Positions 8,089 through 17,301 of a stretch of DNA of 64,000 nt are shown here, in pieces (the stretch's first letter is position 1; every line of letters starts with the position of its first letter). The position numbers and the translations under genes were made by a program. The notes under the pieces were generated by a model. That model searched no databases. It saw nothing but the letters and a program-made list of their open reading frames with translations, and was not told where the DNA came from. Source of the DNA: JABCYV01 sp963729325 (GTDB lineage Bacteria; Acidobacteriota; Terriglobia; Terriglobales; Acidobacteriaceae); the NCBI GenBank assembly GCA_963729325.1, contig CAVSNS010000047.1:1-64000 (forward strand), given 5' to 3'.

Positions 8089-9525
8089 TGTCGTTAGCAC
8101 ATGATATGTCCGGTTGAGATAGCAAGTGATGTGTCCGCTTTGCAGGCGGCGAGGGTAGGAGAGCATGGAAGGTATGTTCTCTTACACGCAGGCCGCGATG
8201 GAGCGGACCATGAAGGTACAAGAAGTGATTTTGCGGGCGCTAGCGAAGAAGATCACGTGGTGGCAGGCGGCCGAGATCATCGGGATCAGCGACCGGCAAA
8301 TGAGGCGCTGGCATGAAGGGTATGAAGAGTTCGGGTTCCGAGGTTTGTTTGACCGGCGGCGGGGGAAACCGTCGCCCAAGAAAGTGCCGTTGGCGGTGGT
8401 GGAGAAAGTCCTGGGGCTGTACCGGGAAAAGTATTTCGATCTGAACGTGCGGCACTTTCACGAGAAGTTGCAGGAAGAGCACCAGGTCGAGATCAGCTAC
8501 AGCTGGGTGAAGGGGTTGCTGCAAGGGGCGGGGATGGTGGCCAAGGGGCGCAAACGTGGGGTGCATCGCCAGCAGCGCCCGCTGCCCGGAATGCTGCTGC
8601 ACATCGACGGCAGTGAGCATCGCTGGTTTCAAGACGAGCGCTGGTACGACTTGCTGGTGATTATGGACGATGCCAACAGCGAGATTTATTACGCGCAATT
8701 GGTGGAAGAGGAAGCGACGGTTCCGGTGCTGACGGGGCTGAAAGAAGTGGTCGAATGCCGGGGCGTGTTTTGCGCTTTGTACAGCGATCGCGCCCGTCAT
8801 TTCTGGCTGACGGCCAAGGCCGGAGAGGCAGTGGACCACGACCGTCTCACGCAGGTGGGGCGTGCGCTGCGCGAGTTGGGGGTGCGCATGATTCCGGCGT
8901 ACTCGCCACAAGCGCGCGGCCGCAGCGAACGCAGCTTCGGCACCTGGCAAGGCCGGCTGCCGCAGGAACTGCGCTTGCGTGGGATCCGGACGGTGGTGGC
9001 GGCGAATGCCTTTCTGCGCGAGCAATACATCGGGGAGTTCAATCGTCGCTTCCAAGTCGAAGCGGCGCAACCGGGCAGTGCGTTTGTGCCCTATCGGGGC
9101 AAAGACCTGGAGCGCATCTTTTCGCTGCAATTCGAGCGCACGGTGAATCGGGACAACACGGTCAGCTTTCAGAACCTGACTTTGCAGATCGAGCCCGTGC
9201 GCTGGCGGGGAACGCTGGCGGGCTGCACGGTGATCGCGCACCAACACCTCGACGGAAGCTTGAGCCTCAGCTATGGGCCGCACTGTCTCGGTCGCTACGA
9301 CGACCGCGGCGGTCCGATTCTCAACCGGAAACTGGCGGCGGGCAAGGCCGTGGAAAAGACGCGCCGTGGAAAAGTCCAAAAACCGACTTTCCCGCCGCGC
9401 TTGGAAATCCCGAAAAGTGCGCGGGATTCCCACTTTCCCACCGCCTCGGCGGCGGCTACGGGAGATTAACAAAAGCGGACATTTCACTTGCTACAACAAC
9501 CGGACATTTTAACTTGCTAAGAACA
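8089..9525 (+). mobile_element. ISNCY-type insertion sequence, copy 2 (direct tandem)
   Basis: This 1437-bp copy lies in the same orientation as copy 1, only 15 bp downstream (spacer 8074-8088). It shares both end repeats: left 8089-8143, right 9471-9525. Near identity to copy 1 points to a very recent duplication or to insertion beside the first copy. Confidence 0.88.
8165..9469 (+). CDS. ISNCY-family DDE transposase, copy 2
   Basis: A 434-residue transposase, same domains and catalytic D, D, E as in copy 1 and an intact frame. The start used is ATG at 8165, about 77 bp inside the left end; a second Met follows 3 residues later and a third (MERTMK) at residue 12, so the true start is not fixed. 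Confidence 0.9.
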   Translation: MEGMFSYTQAAMERTMKVQEVILRALAKKITWWQAAEIIGISDRQMRRWHEGYEEFGFRGLFDRRRGKPSPKKVPLAVVEKVLGLYREKYFDLNVRHFHEKLQEEHQVEISYSWVKGLLQGAGMVAKGRKRGVHRQQRPLPGMLLHIDGSEHRWFQDERWYDLLVIMDDANSEIYYAQLVEEEATVPVLTGLKEVVECRGVFCALYSDRARHFWLTAKAGEAVDHDRLTQVGRALRELGVRMIPAYSPQARGRSERSFGTWQGRLPQELRLRGIRTVVAANAFLREQYIGEFNRRFQVEAAQPGSAFVPYRGKDLERIFSLQFERTVNRDNTVSFQNLTLQIEPVRWRGTLAGCTVIAHQHLDGSLSLSYGPHCLGRYDDRGGPILNRKLAAGKAVEKTRRGKVQKPTFPPRLEIPKSARDSHFPTASAAATGD

Positions 9526-9565
9526 CGCACTTGGAGGTAAGAGAGAAATAAGGCGGGGGCCAATG

Positions 9566-9952
9566 TCATTGGGCTATTCGAGACGATTCGCGGACTTCGC
9601 CGACGGCAATCTCGAGGTAAATGTTCTGCTTGCTCGACAGAAACGACAATCGGGCCAGCCAATATTTTTTCTCGATAGCGCGCTGGACGCGGGGCCAGTC
9701 TTCCGGTGGCAGAATGCGCGCAGTTGCGGCGAAATCCGGACCTGTGATCTTACCCCGCATTGTGCAGGGCGCGATCCGCACCTGCGGATTGTTGCGAATC
9801 CGCTTGTATTTTCCCGAGTCGCTGCGGCTCTTGACGTAAAGTTTGTCGTTGTCCTCTCCAAACCAGACGGGAGTGTACACGGCTTCGCCGGTCTTACGGA
9901 ACGTGGCCAAAGAAATGTACTTCTGCCCTTGAATCTCGCGCGGAATAGGCAT
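9566..9952 (-). CDS. PPOX-class (pyridoxamine 5'-phosphate oxidase-like) flavin/F420-dependent oxidoreductase
   Basis: A 128-residue split-barrel protein. The pattern 'ISLATFRKTGEAVYTPVWF' followed by 'LYVKSRSDSGKYKRIRNN' and 'VRIAPCTMRGKI' is typical of the small PPOX-class probable F420-dependent enzymes, which reduce or bind small molecules with F420 or FMN. Which cofactor is used cannot be told. It is soluble. It lies just downstream of the tandem insertion sequences and its 3' end is 40 bp from copy 2, so the gene itself is intact. Confidence 0.85.
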   Translation of the reverse strand: MPIPREIQGQKYISLATFRKTGEAVYTPVWFGEDNDKLYVKSRSDSGKYKRIRNNPQVRIAPCTMRGKITGPDFAATARILPPEDWPRVQRAIEKKYWLARLSFLSSKQNIYLEIAVGEVRESSRIAQ

Positions 9953-10032
9953 GAAGTCATTCTACGAGAGACAGCGCAGCCAATTCCGATGCTCGGCGGC
10001 AGGCAGGTTTGGATCTACGATGCTCATTCACA

Positions 10033-10143
10033 GGCGTCATCCCGAAAGCCGGCGTAGTTCAGCCGGGTGAGGGATCTCGCGTGGGAGCTTCGATATGTTG
10101 CTTGTCTGCGCGCAAGATCCTTCGCAGAGCTCGGGATGACGCC
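10033..10143. repeat. 111-bp intergenic repeat with 13-bp terminal inverted repeats
   Basis: The stretch begins with GGCGTCATCCCGA and ends with its exact reverse complement TCGGGATGACGCC. The internal segment AGCCGGGTGAGGGATCTCGC recurs near 29311. It has no coding content and looks like a small MITE- or REP-like intergenic element. Confidence 0.7.
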
Positions 10144-10243
10144 GTCGTGGCTGAAACCAAGCCACTACCCTTCCGCTGCCAGTCTTGGTACGCCAGACTG
10201 CACACAGATTGCTGGCAGCGCCCGAGTGTGTTAAAAGCCAGAG

Positions 10244-11182
10244 ATGCGCAAATGGATGCGCGAGCGTTTGAAGCGCCGCACGAAAGAGCCGGAGAAAGGC
10301 GGGAAAGAAGCTGCACCCGCGCCACTGCAGCCGGCCTTCTACGATACTGCGCCCACCACTGACGCGACCCCGGCGGAGGTAAAAGAGTCCGAACCAAGTC
10401 GGTGCGATCCAAGCCTTCGGTGTCTCCGCAGAAGAGAGACTTGCAGAATGTCCGTCAGGACGAAGGACATCAACACGAAAAACCGCAGGAATCGACTCCG
10501 GTCACGGCTGAGCGACGACCCGGCACTAATGAGAATGCGCGTCGCAAGTCGACGCCGGCGGCGCGGCAGAGGGAGCCGCGGACGCACTCGTCAGGCAGTT
10601 TCGCCTTCCACGCAAGAGCGGCCGCCGACCGGACGCCGTTACCGCCCGCTTCAGAAGTCAGCGAAAACGCCGGCAGCGGTTGTCCCTTCAGCGATTCCGC
10701 AGCACGCGTCCAAAGGGGTAGTGGTCCTGGCGATTGGTCTGCCCGGCTCCGGAAAAAGCTCTTGGTTCAAGCGCCACGAAATCACGCCGCTCTCCAGCGA
10801 CCTGCTGCGCGCGCTTCTGTTTGACGATGCCACCGAGCAGCGCTTTCAGGATCTGATATTTTCCAACCTGCGCTCCATGCTGAAAGCGCGACTGATTGCG
10901 CGCCGTCCCACGAACTACGTGGATGCGACGAACCTCACCCCCCATGAACGTCAGAGTTGGATCAAGCTCGCCAAGGATTACGGGTACGAAGCTCAAGCAG
11001 TCTTCTTCGACGTACCGGTGGAAGTGTGTCTGGAGCGAAATCAACGCCGCCAGCGGATCGTCCCGGAAGACGTGATGCGTCGTATGGCGGCCAAGCTGCG
11101 CACGCCAACATTCCAGGAAGGTTTCACTAAGATTACGGTAGTCAAGGTAAAGAAGAAAGAAGGCGAAGCCGTCGCAGGCTGA
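10244..11182 (+). CDS. P-loop kinase-like protein with Arg-rich N-terminal region
   Basis: A 312-residue protein. The C-terminal half (from about residue 160) is an AAA/polynucleotide-kinase-type P-loop domain: Walker A GLPGSGKSSW, then 'SSDLLRALLFDD', 'NYVDATNLTPHERQSW' (Walker B-like region) and a lid 'LERNQRRQRIVPEDVMRRM'. This arrangement is seen in small-molecule or nucleic-acid 5'-kinases; the substrate is not known. The first 150 residues are low-complexity, Lys/Arg/Pro-rich (with RRRRRGRGSRGRTR), perhaps for binding nucleic acid. The start is uncertain, as the first half could be partly untranslated. Confidence 0.75.
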   Translation: MRKWMRERLKRRTKEPEKGGKEAAPAPLQPAFYDTAPTTDATPAEVKESEPSRCDPSLRCLRRRETCRMSVRTKDINTKNRRNRLRSRLSDDPALMRMRVASRRRRRGRGSRGRTRQAVSPSTQERPPTGRRYRPLQKSAKTPAAVVPSAIPQHASKGVVVLAIGLPGSGKSSWFKRHEITPLSSDLLRALLFDDATEQRFQDLIFSNLRSMLKARLIARRPTNYVDATNLTPHERQSWIKLAKDYGYEAQAVFFDVPVEVCLERNQRRQRIVPEDVMRRMAAKLRTPTFQEGFTKITVVKVKKKEGEAVAG

Positions 11183-11221
11183 CGCAGGGTCTTACGGAAA
11201 CGGGATCAGTCTCTCAAAGCC

Positions 11222-11246
11222 AAACGCCGCCCTGACGGGCGGCGTT
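11222..11246. terminator. Bidirectional terminator-like hairpin between convergent genes
   Basis: The stem AACGCCGCC / GGGCGGCGTT closes a short loop between the convergent kinase-like and FecR genes. On the minus strand it is followed by TTTGGCTTT, on the plus strand the T tract is weak. It most likely terminates the FecR gene. Confidence 0.6.
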
Positions 11247-11268
11247 AAGCATCACCGCAAATGCTCCG

Positions 11269-13485
11269 TTATCTCCCGTGTCCGGAATGCCCGCCGCCCC
11301 CCGAGTGACCACCGCCTCCACCTCCTGCCGAATGGCCACCACCGCCTCCTGAGTAACCACCTCCGGAATGCCCCCTCCGAGTACCGCCTCCGACTGACCG
11401 CCTCCCGAGTACCCACCCGAGGAGTGGAGCCGAAGCATGATAGGACGGAGCGGAGCCGTGGTACCCCGGTGCCGAACCGTGATTGGACGGAGGCGCCCCG
11501 TACCCTCTCCCCGACGGTGGAGCGCTGTATCGCGGAGATTGCCCGTAAGACCGCGGGGCACCGTAGGACCCTCCCGGCCTCGACCCTTCAGACCTTGATC
11601 CTGGAGGCATCGATCCCGGAGACGTCGATCTCGGAGACATCGACCCTCCAAATCTCGAGGAGTAACCGGGCGAAGCGGAGCGCGATCCATAGTCGCGGCC
11701 AGCATCACGACTCGCTGGAAGAACTCTGCCACTAGGACGAGGTACGGTATTCGCCGCACGGCTGCTAGTTTGGCCTTGCGCTGGACGAGCCCCCTCTTGC
11801 GGGCGTGGCGCCGATTGCGCCCCCTCGGACCGTGAGATTCCGGCCGATGGTCTGGGCATATTCCGCGCGACCGTTGCATTGCCACCGGGAGCTGCCGCTC
11901 TCTGCGTCTGCGGCGGCCTCGGGACCGAGCGAAGCGGCGTTGAGGGAGATGGTTTCGCCGTCATCGTGCTCGCGCTCGGGCGATCCGCTCGGTTATTGAG
12001 AGAGGCCAGTTGCGTTCGGCCCATGCGTGACGATGCTGACGAGACCACTGGACGCGACATCGCTCGTGCCGGCGGCGCGGCAGCTGGCCTGCCTGCGTTG
12101 GCGCCCAACCGACTGGTGCGGGTTGGTGTCAAAGGCAGATTCCCGTGAAGTTGTGCGCGTTCCGCAGCGTTGGCCGAGACCCGAACGTTGTTCTTTGCGA
12201 TTGGCAATGCTCCGGCGATAGCATGCTGCGAAGCTGCGGTTAGACCTCCGGGTGCGTGCAGATTTGCGTAGTGAAACTGTGTTCCAGAAACTGGTCGATG
12301 TCCGTTATTGTAGAAATTGTTAATGTTCGTGATGTGCGTATTGCGGATGTTGATATTTCGGAAGTAGAACGCGCTTCCTCGGTACCAGGGAAAGAAAGGT
12401 TCTCCAAAGCCAAGAGGGCACCAGCCAAATCCGCCGCCAAAGCCGAACCCAAACGATACTCCCCAACCCGGGCCACCAAACCAGGCGACCAGCGCAGGAG
12501 CGTAAAACGGGCGAGCGTAGTACGGACCGGGGGCCCATCCCCAATATCCGCCGGTGTAGACCCAGCGACCGTAGTGGAAGGGAGCGAAGCCCCAAGGCTC
12601 GTCATCCACCCAAGTCCATCCCCACGGATCAATCCAGGCCCAGTGGCCGTAGCGATACGGCGCCCATCCGGGAGCAACAGAGGGAACCCACACCGGACCG
12701 TAGTCCGGCGTCTCACTCCAGGTACCGTTCCGGTCGAGATCCTCTGAACCGATTACGTCAGGAGATACATAACGCCCCGAGGCGGAACGGTCCAGGCCCT
12801 GGTCGCGCTGCTGGCACCATTCGTCGAAACTGTCGGGGCCCGAAACCTCAGAGATCTGATGATCAAGCGACGTGCCATTGAATTCTGCGCGCTCGTGCGC
12901 ATGCAAGGGAACAGCCGGGCCTTCGCCCGTCGCTTCGCCCTCGCCTTTCCACACATTGATTACCGTCCCGTCTCCACCCGGCCCGACGTCGAAGCGATAG
13001 TCTCCGGGCTTTTGCACCGCAAAGGCGAGGTTGGGAGTATCCACCTCGTAAGTCTCGCCCTCGTGGAGTCTACGGACGTGCAAATTCAGCGTCCCCTGGT
13101 GCAGCTCCACCTGGACATTGTTGTCGCCAATGTTGGTCAGGGTAAGACTGGTTTCGTTGCTGATCCGCAAGAGGCCCGTGCCCACGTTCAACTCGGCCTT
13201 GGAATCTTTATCGGCCCAGATATTGTCGGAATTGGTCAATGGACGATTCAACGACCCTTCGACCCAATCTCCCGTTCCTTGGGGCTGAATCGAAACTGAT
13301 CCCGACTGAAACTGCAGACGGGCAACGCGGCCCGGCGGGTCCTGTTCAGGTCGACTAGGTTCAGTCGGATTAGCCTCGTCCCGATTCATGTCAGCCGGAT
13401 AATCCTGGGCGATAGCCGACGTCACTGACAGCAACAACAGCGCTCCCAGGAGATTTGCTAAGATTGCGCGCTTTATGCCGTTCAT
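11269..13485 (-). CDS. Exported FecR-domain protein with Trp/Gly/Tyr-rich and low-complexity tail
   Basis: A 738-residue protein with a signal peptide (ILANLLGALLLLSVTSAIAQ). Residues about 50-200 form a FecR-like domain ('VARLQFQSGSVSIQP' to 'YEVDTPNLAFAVQKPGDYRFDV'). Residues about 255-370 are very rich in Trp, Gly, Tyr and Pro ('YGPVWVPSVAPGWAPYRYGH'), as in the DUF6600-type proteins common in Acidobacteriota. The rest is Pro/Ser/Arg-rich, ending in Gly-His repeats. It probably sits in the periplasm or on the surface; role unknown. The stretch 'LLGWVLGRRSV' near residue 680 looks out of frame: another frame reads SSGGYSGGGQS there, so two small compensating indels are likely. Confidence 0.82.
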   Translation of the reverse strand: MNGIKRAILANLLGALLLLSVTSAIAQDYPADMNRDEANPTEPSRPEQDPPGRVARLQFQSGSVSIQPQGTGDWVEGSLNRPLTNSDNIWADKDSKAELNVGTGLLRISNETSLTLTNIGDNNVQVELHQGTLNLHVRRLHEGETYEVDTPNLAFAVQKPGDYRFDVGPGGDGTVINVWKGEGEATGEGPAVPLHAHERAEFNGTSLDHQISEVSGPDSFDEWCQQRDQGLDRSASGRYVSPDVIGSEDLDRNGTWSETPDYGPVWVPSVAPGWAPYRYGHWAWIDPWGWTWVDDEPWGFAPFHYGRWVYTGGYWGWAPGPYYARPFYAPALVAWFGGPGWGVSFGFGFGGGFGWCPLGFGEPFFPWYRGSAFYFRNINIRNTHITNINNFYNNGHRPVSGTQFHYANLHAPGGLTAASQHAIAGALPIAKNNVRVSANAAERAQLHGNLPLTPTRTSRLGANAGRPAAAPPARAMSRPVVSSASSRMGRTQLASLNNRADRPSASTMTAKPSPSTPLRSVPRPPQTQRAAAPGGNATVARNMPRPSAGISRSEGAQSAPRPQEGARPAQGQTSSRAANTVPRPSGRVLPASRDAGRDYGSRSASPGYSSRFGGSMSPRSTSPGSMPPGSRSEGSRPGGSYGAPRSYGQSPRYSAPPSGRGYGAPPSNHGSAPGYHGSAPSYHASAPLLGWVLGRRSVGGGTRRGHSGGGYSGGGGGHSAGGGGGGHSGGGGHSGHGR

Positions 13486-13647
13486 GGGGTCACCCCTACT
13501 TCTAGCTCCAATCCTATTAACCCGCCTCTGGCCCGTAAGTTGCGCTGCTGGCGGAGGTCGCTTGAGGACATAACAAGCCGATGGAAAATGCTACCAGGGC
13601 AGTTCGTGTATATCCGAACACCCTGCTTATCTATAAGTTAGATGCAA

Positions 13648-14257
13648 TTACTTCAGGTGTTGGAGCATTTCTTTGAAGGCGGGTGCAGCAGAAGTGCGCA
13701 GTAACTCGTAAATCATCATTTCAGTCGATGAAATTATGGCGCCAGCCGCGCGCATACGCTCTAGACCAATCTTCCAGTTCCACTCTGTCCGCGAACTGAT
13801 AGCGTCCGAAGCCACGTGCACAAGATAGCCTCCGCGCAAGGCGGCAAGGGCAGTTTGTGCTACGCAAATGTGGCTCTCCATTCCGCAGAGGAGCACGGTG
13901 TTGCGATTGTTGGGCAAACGCTTCAGCAAGGAGCAGAAAGTATCGCTGCCGAAGCAGGAGAACATTTGCTTGTCGATGGCCTCCGATTCCGGCAGCAGGG
14001 AAGCGATGTCGGGCACGACGGGCCCCAGTCCCTTGGCATGTTGTGTGGTTACAATCAGCCGGAATCTTCACACATCCCGCCAGCCGGATCAGCAGTTGCG
14101 AGTTGCGAATCAACTGCTCTTTCTGGAAAATCGGCGGCAGAAGCTTTTCCTGGATGTCAATCACGATCAGGGCGCAGTGTTCCGCTTCCAGGGGACGCCG
14201 CGCAATTTCGGCATAGTCATTGGTAGATTGGGCAAAGTTGGCTAGGCTCGAAACCAT
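13648..14257 (-). pseudogene. Isochorismatase-family hydrolase, one frameshift
   Basis: The N-terminal half (14257 to about 14060) reads 'HCALIVIDIQEKLLPPIF', the nucleophile-Asp strand of the isochorismatase fold. It then runs out of frame at 'KIPADCNH'. Removing one base near 14058 restores the expected 'IPVIVTTQHAKGLG' and joins the second frame, which carries 'VLLCGMESHICVAQTAL' (catalytic Cys) and 'HVASDAISSRTEWNW'. The reconstructed protein is of normal length (about 200 aa) and would hydrolyse a small amide or vinyl ether; the substrate is unknown. Sequencing error and true decay are both possible. Confidence 0.82.
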
Positions 14258-14450
14258 AGTCCGCTCCTGAAGGAATCCGGATTCTTGAGAATCTCGCTTT
14301 TAAGGATCTTAGACTGGCAGGTTCGTAAAAGAACAGCACAGCGGAGGCGGCAAAGACCGCCGAGGAGATGATAACTGACTCCGGTTGACCGCCAACTGCG
14401 GAGTCCATAGAATCAAAACGGCAGATCGCTTCGCCGTCCAACCTACTCGC

Positions 14451-14524
14451 TGCCCCCTCGTTCAACGGCAGGACAGCTGACTCTGGATCAGCATATCGGG
14501 GTTCGAATCCCTGGGGGGCAGCCA
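14451..14524 (+). tRNA. tRNA-Gln (anticodon CTG)
   Basis: A 74-nt cloverleaf folds without mismatch in the acceptor stem (TGCCCCC / GGGGGCA). The D stem is GTTC/GGAC, the anticodon stem GCTGA/TCAGC with loop CTCTGGA (anticodon CTG, reads CAG), and the T arm CGGGG-TTCGAAT-CCCTG. The 3' CCA is encoded. It is a lone tRNA gene. Confidence 0.95.
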
Positions 14525-14590
14525 AATTATCCTCAATAACTTGCATCAGACCCTAGCGCATCTTAGCGAAAGAGGCGCCAGGGGTCCCAT

Positions 14591-15653
14591 TTGCACATCC
14601 ACCGGATCGGTCTCGAGAAAGCATTGTTGGCGGGCGTGACCGCGGTTTTATTTACTGTCGCCGCTCCCTGCCAAACCATACTATCCGCACCATCATTGCC
14701 TTCGGCGGAACCTTCGATCGGACTGCCCGGTTTTCAGGTAAGCGCGCTTCGGATGGATCCTTCCCCCCAGGAAGGCGCAGTCTCCGGGACGAATCCCAAT
14801 GCTCAACCAGCGCCGAATTCCCGATTGGTCCCAAATGACACCATCCACAACCGCGCTGGCGTCGACAGACACTTCAATTGTGCCCACTCTCCATGTCAGC
14901 GCTCTTCGGATGGACCCCTCCCCACAAGGCGGCGGAGCCACCGGCATAGCTTCCGAACCTGAACCTAACAAATCCCGATTTATAACGCGAATGTTGAAGC
15001 GCGGGCTGCAAGATCAGAAGGGACTCTACGTTGCGCCCTTCAAGCCCTCTAACCTCAAGTGGGACGCTCTGGTCTTGGCAGGAACGGGAGCCTTCATTGC
15101 CACCGACCGACGAATTGAAAATCAGGTGCCGACGAGCCATTTTCAGGCTTATCAGAACACCTCCAATATCGTCGTCGGCGGGTTGGCTGCCACTCTGGCC
15201 GGAGTATGGATTTACGGACTCAAAACCGACGACCCGCGCGCCAAGGAGATGGGAAACCTGGAAATAGAAGCCTTATCCAACGCTTTTCTAGTTTATGCCC
15301 CGATGCAATTTATCGCCGGCAGGCAACGTCCAGGGGAAGGAAACGGAAACGGAGATTTCTGGCGCCACCACGCCATGAACACGTCATTCCCTGCCGGTCA
15401 TGCCATGTTTACCTGGACCATGGCGACAGTTGTCGCTCACGAATACCCGAAGCCTTGGGTGAAAGTCTGGCTTATGGAGCGATTTCGCGCGGTGAGTGTC
15501 AGCCGAATGCTTGCCCGTGACCACTGGGCGTCCGATATGTTGGTCGGATCCGTTCTCGGATTCTCCATCGGAAGGCACATTTTCTACTCCCGTTGCGATC
15601 CCGAGCTGACCGAGGCGTGCCAGCGCCATTCACGGAATAGAGACCAACCCTAG
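14591..15653 (+). CDS. PAP2-superfamily phosphatase, frameshifted in the N-terminal region
   Basis: The main frame (14799-15653) carries a type 2 phosphatidic acid phosphatase-like domain: motif 1 'QFIAGRQRP', motif 2 'SFPAGHAMF' (catalytic His) and motif 3 'SRMLARDHWASD' (catalytic His, Asp). Such enzymes dephosphorylate lipid phosphates at the membrane. The upstream frame, from a TTG at 14591, encodes a signal-peptide-like start (ALLAGVTAVLFTVAAPCQ). The two frames must be joined by a shift between about 14790 and 14880. A segment reading VSALRMDPSPQ occurs in both frames, 156 bp apart, so this region was also duplicated. Function beyond the family is unknown. Confidence 0.78.
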
Positions 15654-15735
15654 GGGCCGCACCGTCATTTCGGATCGGCTGCGAAGCCTAGCGCGCCCTG
15701 AAACCGCAGTAGGGAAAACACGGAGCCCCCTGTGG

Positions 15736-17082
15736 CTAAGCCTCTGCTTCCTGATCAGCGATGCTCAGAGCTTCGTCAAAGACAGCTACTCCATGGTCGA
15801 TCTCTGATTTGGTGATAATCAGAGGCGGGGCAATTACAAAGTGGCTCATCCAGGACTGCACATAAACTCCTTGGCTCATCATTCGCGCCGCCACCCGGTC
15901 CACCAGCAAGGGTTTTCCTGAAACCTTGTCGCTGAATGTATTGAAAGGCGATTTCGTCGTCCTGTTCTTGACCAGCTCAACCCCCCAGAACATTCCGATG
16001 CCGCGGACTTCTCCAATGGATCGATGCTTGGGGTTCAACTCACCTAACTTCTGTCCCAGATAAGCGCCCACCTCGGTGGCCCTGTCCGCGAGCTTCATCC
16101 GCTTCATTTCATTGATTGCCGCGATCGCGGGAGCGAGCGTGAGCGGATGGGCCTCGTAAGTGTGCCCATGGGAGAAGAAGTGATCGTCGAAGTAGGAGGC
16201 GATCTTTCCGGTAGTGGCGCAAAGACCGAGAGGAACGGCGGCGTTGGTAATGCCCTTGGCGGTGGTCAAAATATCGGGCACAACGTTCCAATGATCCATG
16301 GCGAACCATTTGCCGGTCCGGCACCAGCCGGTCATGACTTCGTCAGCAATCAGCAGCACTTGATGGTCATCACATATTTTGCGCAGACGGGGCATGTACT
16401 CTTTGGGAGGAATCAGCACCCCGTTGGTCCCGACCACCGGCTCGACAATTACCGCGGCTACGTCGCTCTCGTTCTCGATCATGTGCTCGATGTATTCGGC
16501 GCAGGCGATATTGCAGCCGGGGTAGGTGTGGCCTATCGGGCATTTGTAGCAATTCACCTCGGGCGCGAAAATGACTCCCGGAATTTTCCCCGCCGGCTCC
16601 ATCGCCCATCGTCGGGGGTCGCCCGTCGCCGCAATCGATCCCATGGTTGAGCCGTGGTAAGAGCGGTAGCGGGAAATAATCTTTGTCTTGCCAGTTACCA
16701 TGCGAGCGATCTTGAACGCGGCTTCGTTCGCCTCTGTGCCGGACGTGGTAAAGAAGAATTTGTCGAGCCCTTTGGGCAGAACCTCCAGCAGAAGTTCAGC
16801 GAGTTCGGCGCGGACGCTGGTAGTGAATCCGGGCCCGATGAAGGGCAAGCTCTTGGCTTGGTCCGCAATTGCCTGCACTACTGCCCGATTCTTGTGGCCC
16901 AGCATTACGCACATCAGTTGGGCGGAAAAGTCCAGGTATCTTTTTCCGTCGGAGTCGACGAAGTGGCAGTCCTCCGCATCGACAATTTGAAGCGGAGCCC
17001 AGCCTTTTTGACGGCGCCAGGTTCCGTAGGTGTATTTGCTAGTCAGCTCTCTGACTTGGGGTGACGTAAGAGTGTCAGTCAT
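15736..17082 (-). CDS. Class III PLP-dependent aminotransferase
   Basis: About 448 residues of the omega-amino acid/4-aminobutyrate transaminase fold. It shows 'TTSGTEANEAAFKIAR' (phosphate binding), 'DEVMTGWCRTGKWFAMD' (cofactor ring contact) and 'DILTTAKGITNAAVPLG' with the PLP-binding Lys. It moves an amino group from an omega-amino acid or similar donor to a keto acid; the exact substrate pair is not readable. I start it at 17082 (MTDTLTSPQ). The frame stays open further upstream, but that stretch translates an intergenic repeat (…CTTAGTGTCCTTTGTGG…) and is unlikely to be protein. Confidence 0.9.
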   Translation of the reverse strand: MTDTLTSPQVRELTSKYTYGTWRRQKGWAPLQIVDAEDCHFVDSDGKRYLDFSAQLMCVMLGHKNRAVVQAIADQAKSLPFIGPGFTTSVRAELAELLLEVLPKGLDKFFFTTSGTEANEAAFKIARMVTGKTKIISRYRSYHGSTMGSIAATGDPRRWAMEPAGKIPGVIFAPEVNCYKCPIGHTYPGCNIACAEYIEHMIENESDVAAVIVEPVVGTNGVLIPPKEYMPRLRKICDDHQVLLIADEVMTGWCRTGKWFAMDHWNVVPDILTTAKGITNAAVPLGLCATTGKIASYFDDHFFSHGHTYEAHPLTLAPAIAAINEMKRMKLADRATEVGAYLGQKLGELNPKHRSIGEVRGIGMFWGVELVKNRTTKSPFNTFSDKVSGKPLLVDRVAARMMSQGVYVQSWMSHFVIAPPLIITKSEIDHGVAVFDEALSIADQEAEA

Positions 17083-17301
17083 AAGTAAGTGTGCAGCGGG
17101 CGGATTGGCGCGCTCCAAGTCGGCAACAAACCCTTTGTGAAACTTAGTGTCCTTTGTGGTTGGTGCTTTTTTCAAAATAATCCTAAACCTGATCCACTAG
17201 CTTCTGCGCTGCTAACGCTTACTCTACATGCCCGCAACACAAAGCGGCAATTCTGTAATCGGAGTCAAATCTCAGCCGTTTTGGGATTTACCGCGAACTA
17301 C

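Noticed and set aside
11269..11430. Possible tandem repeat or CRISPR-like array
   Set aside because: The repeats are codons for Gly-Gly-His-Ser in the FecR protein tail; spacers are not unique and there are no cas genes.
17083..17175. 31-codon N-terminal extension of the class III aminotransferase
   Set aside because: It translates an intergenic repeat with CCTTTGTG units; the family normally begins near MTDTL at 17082.
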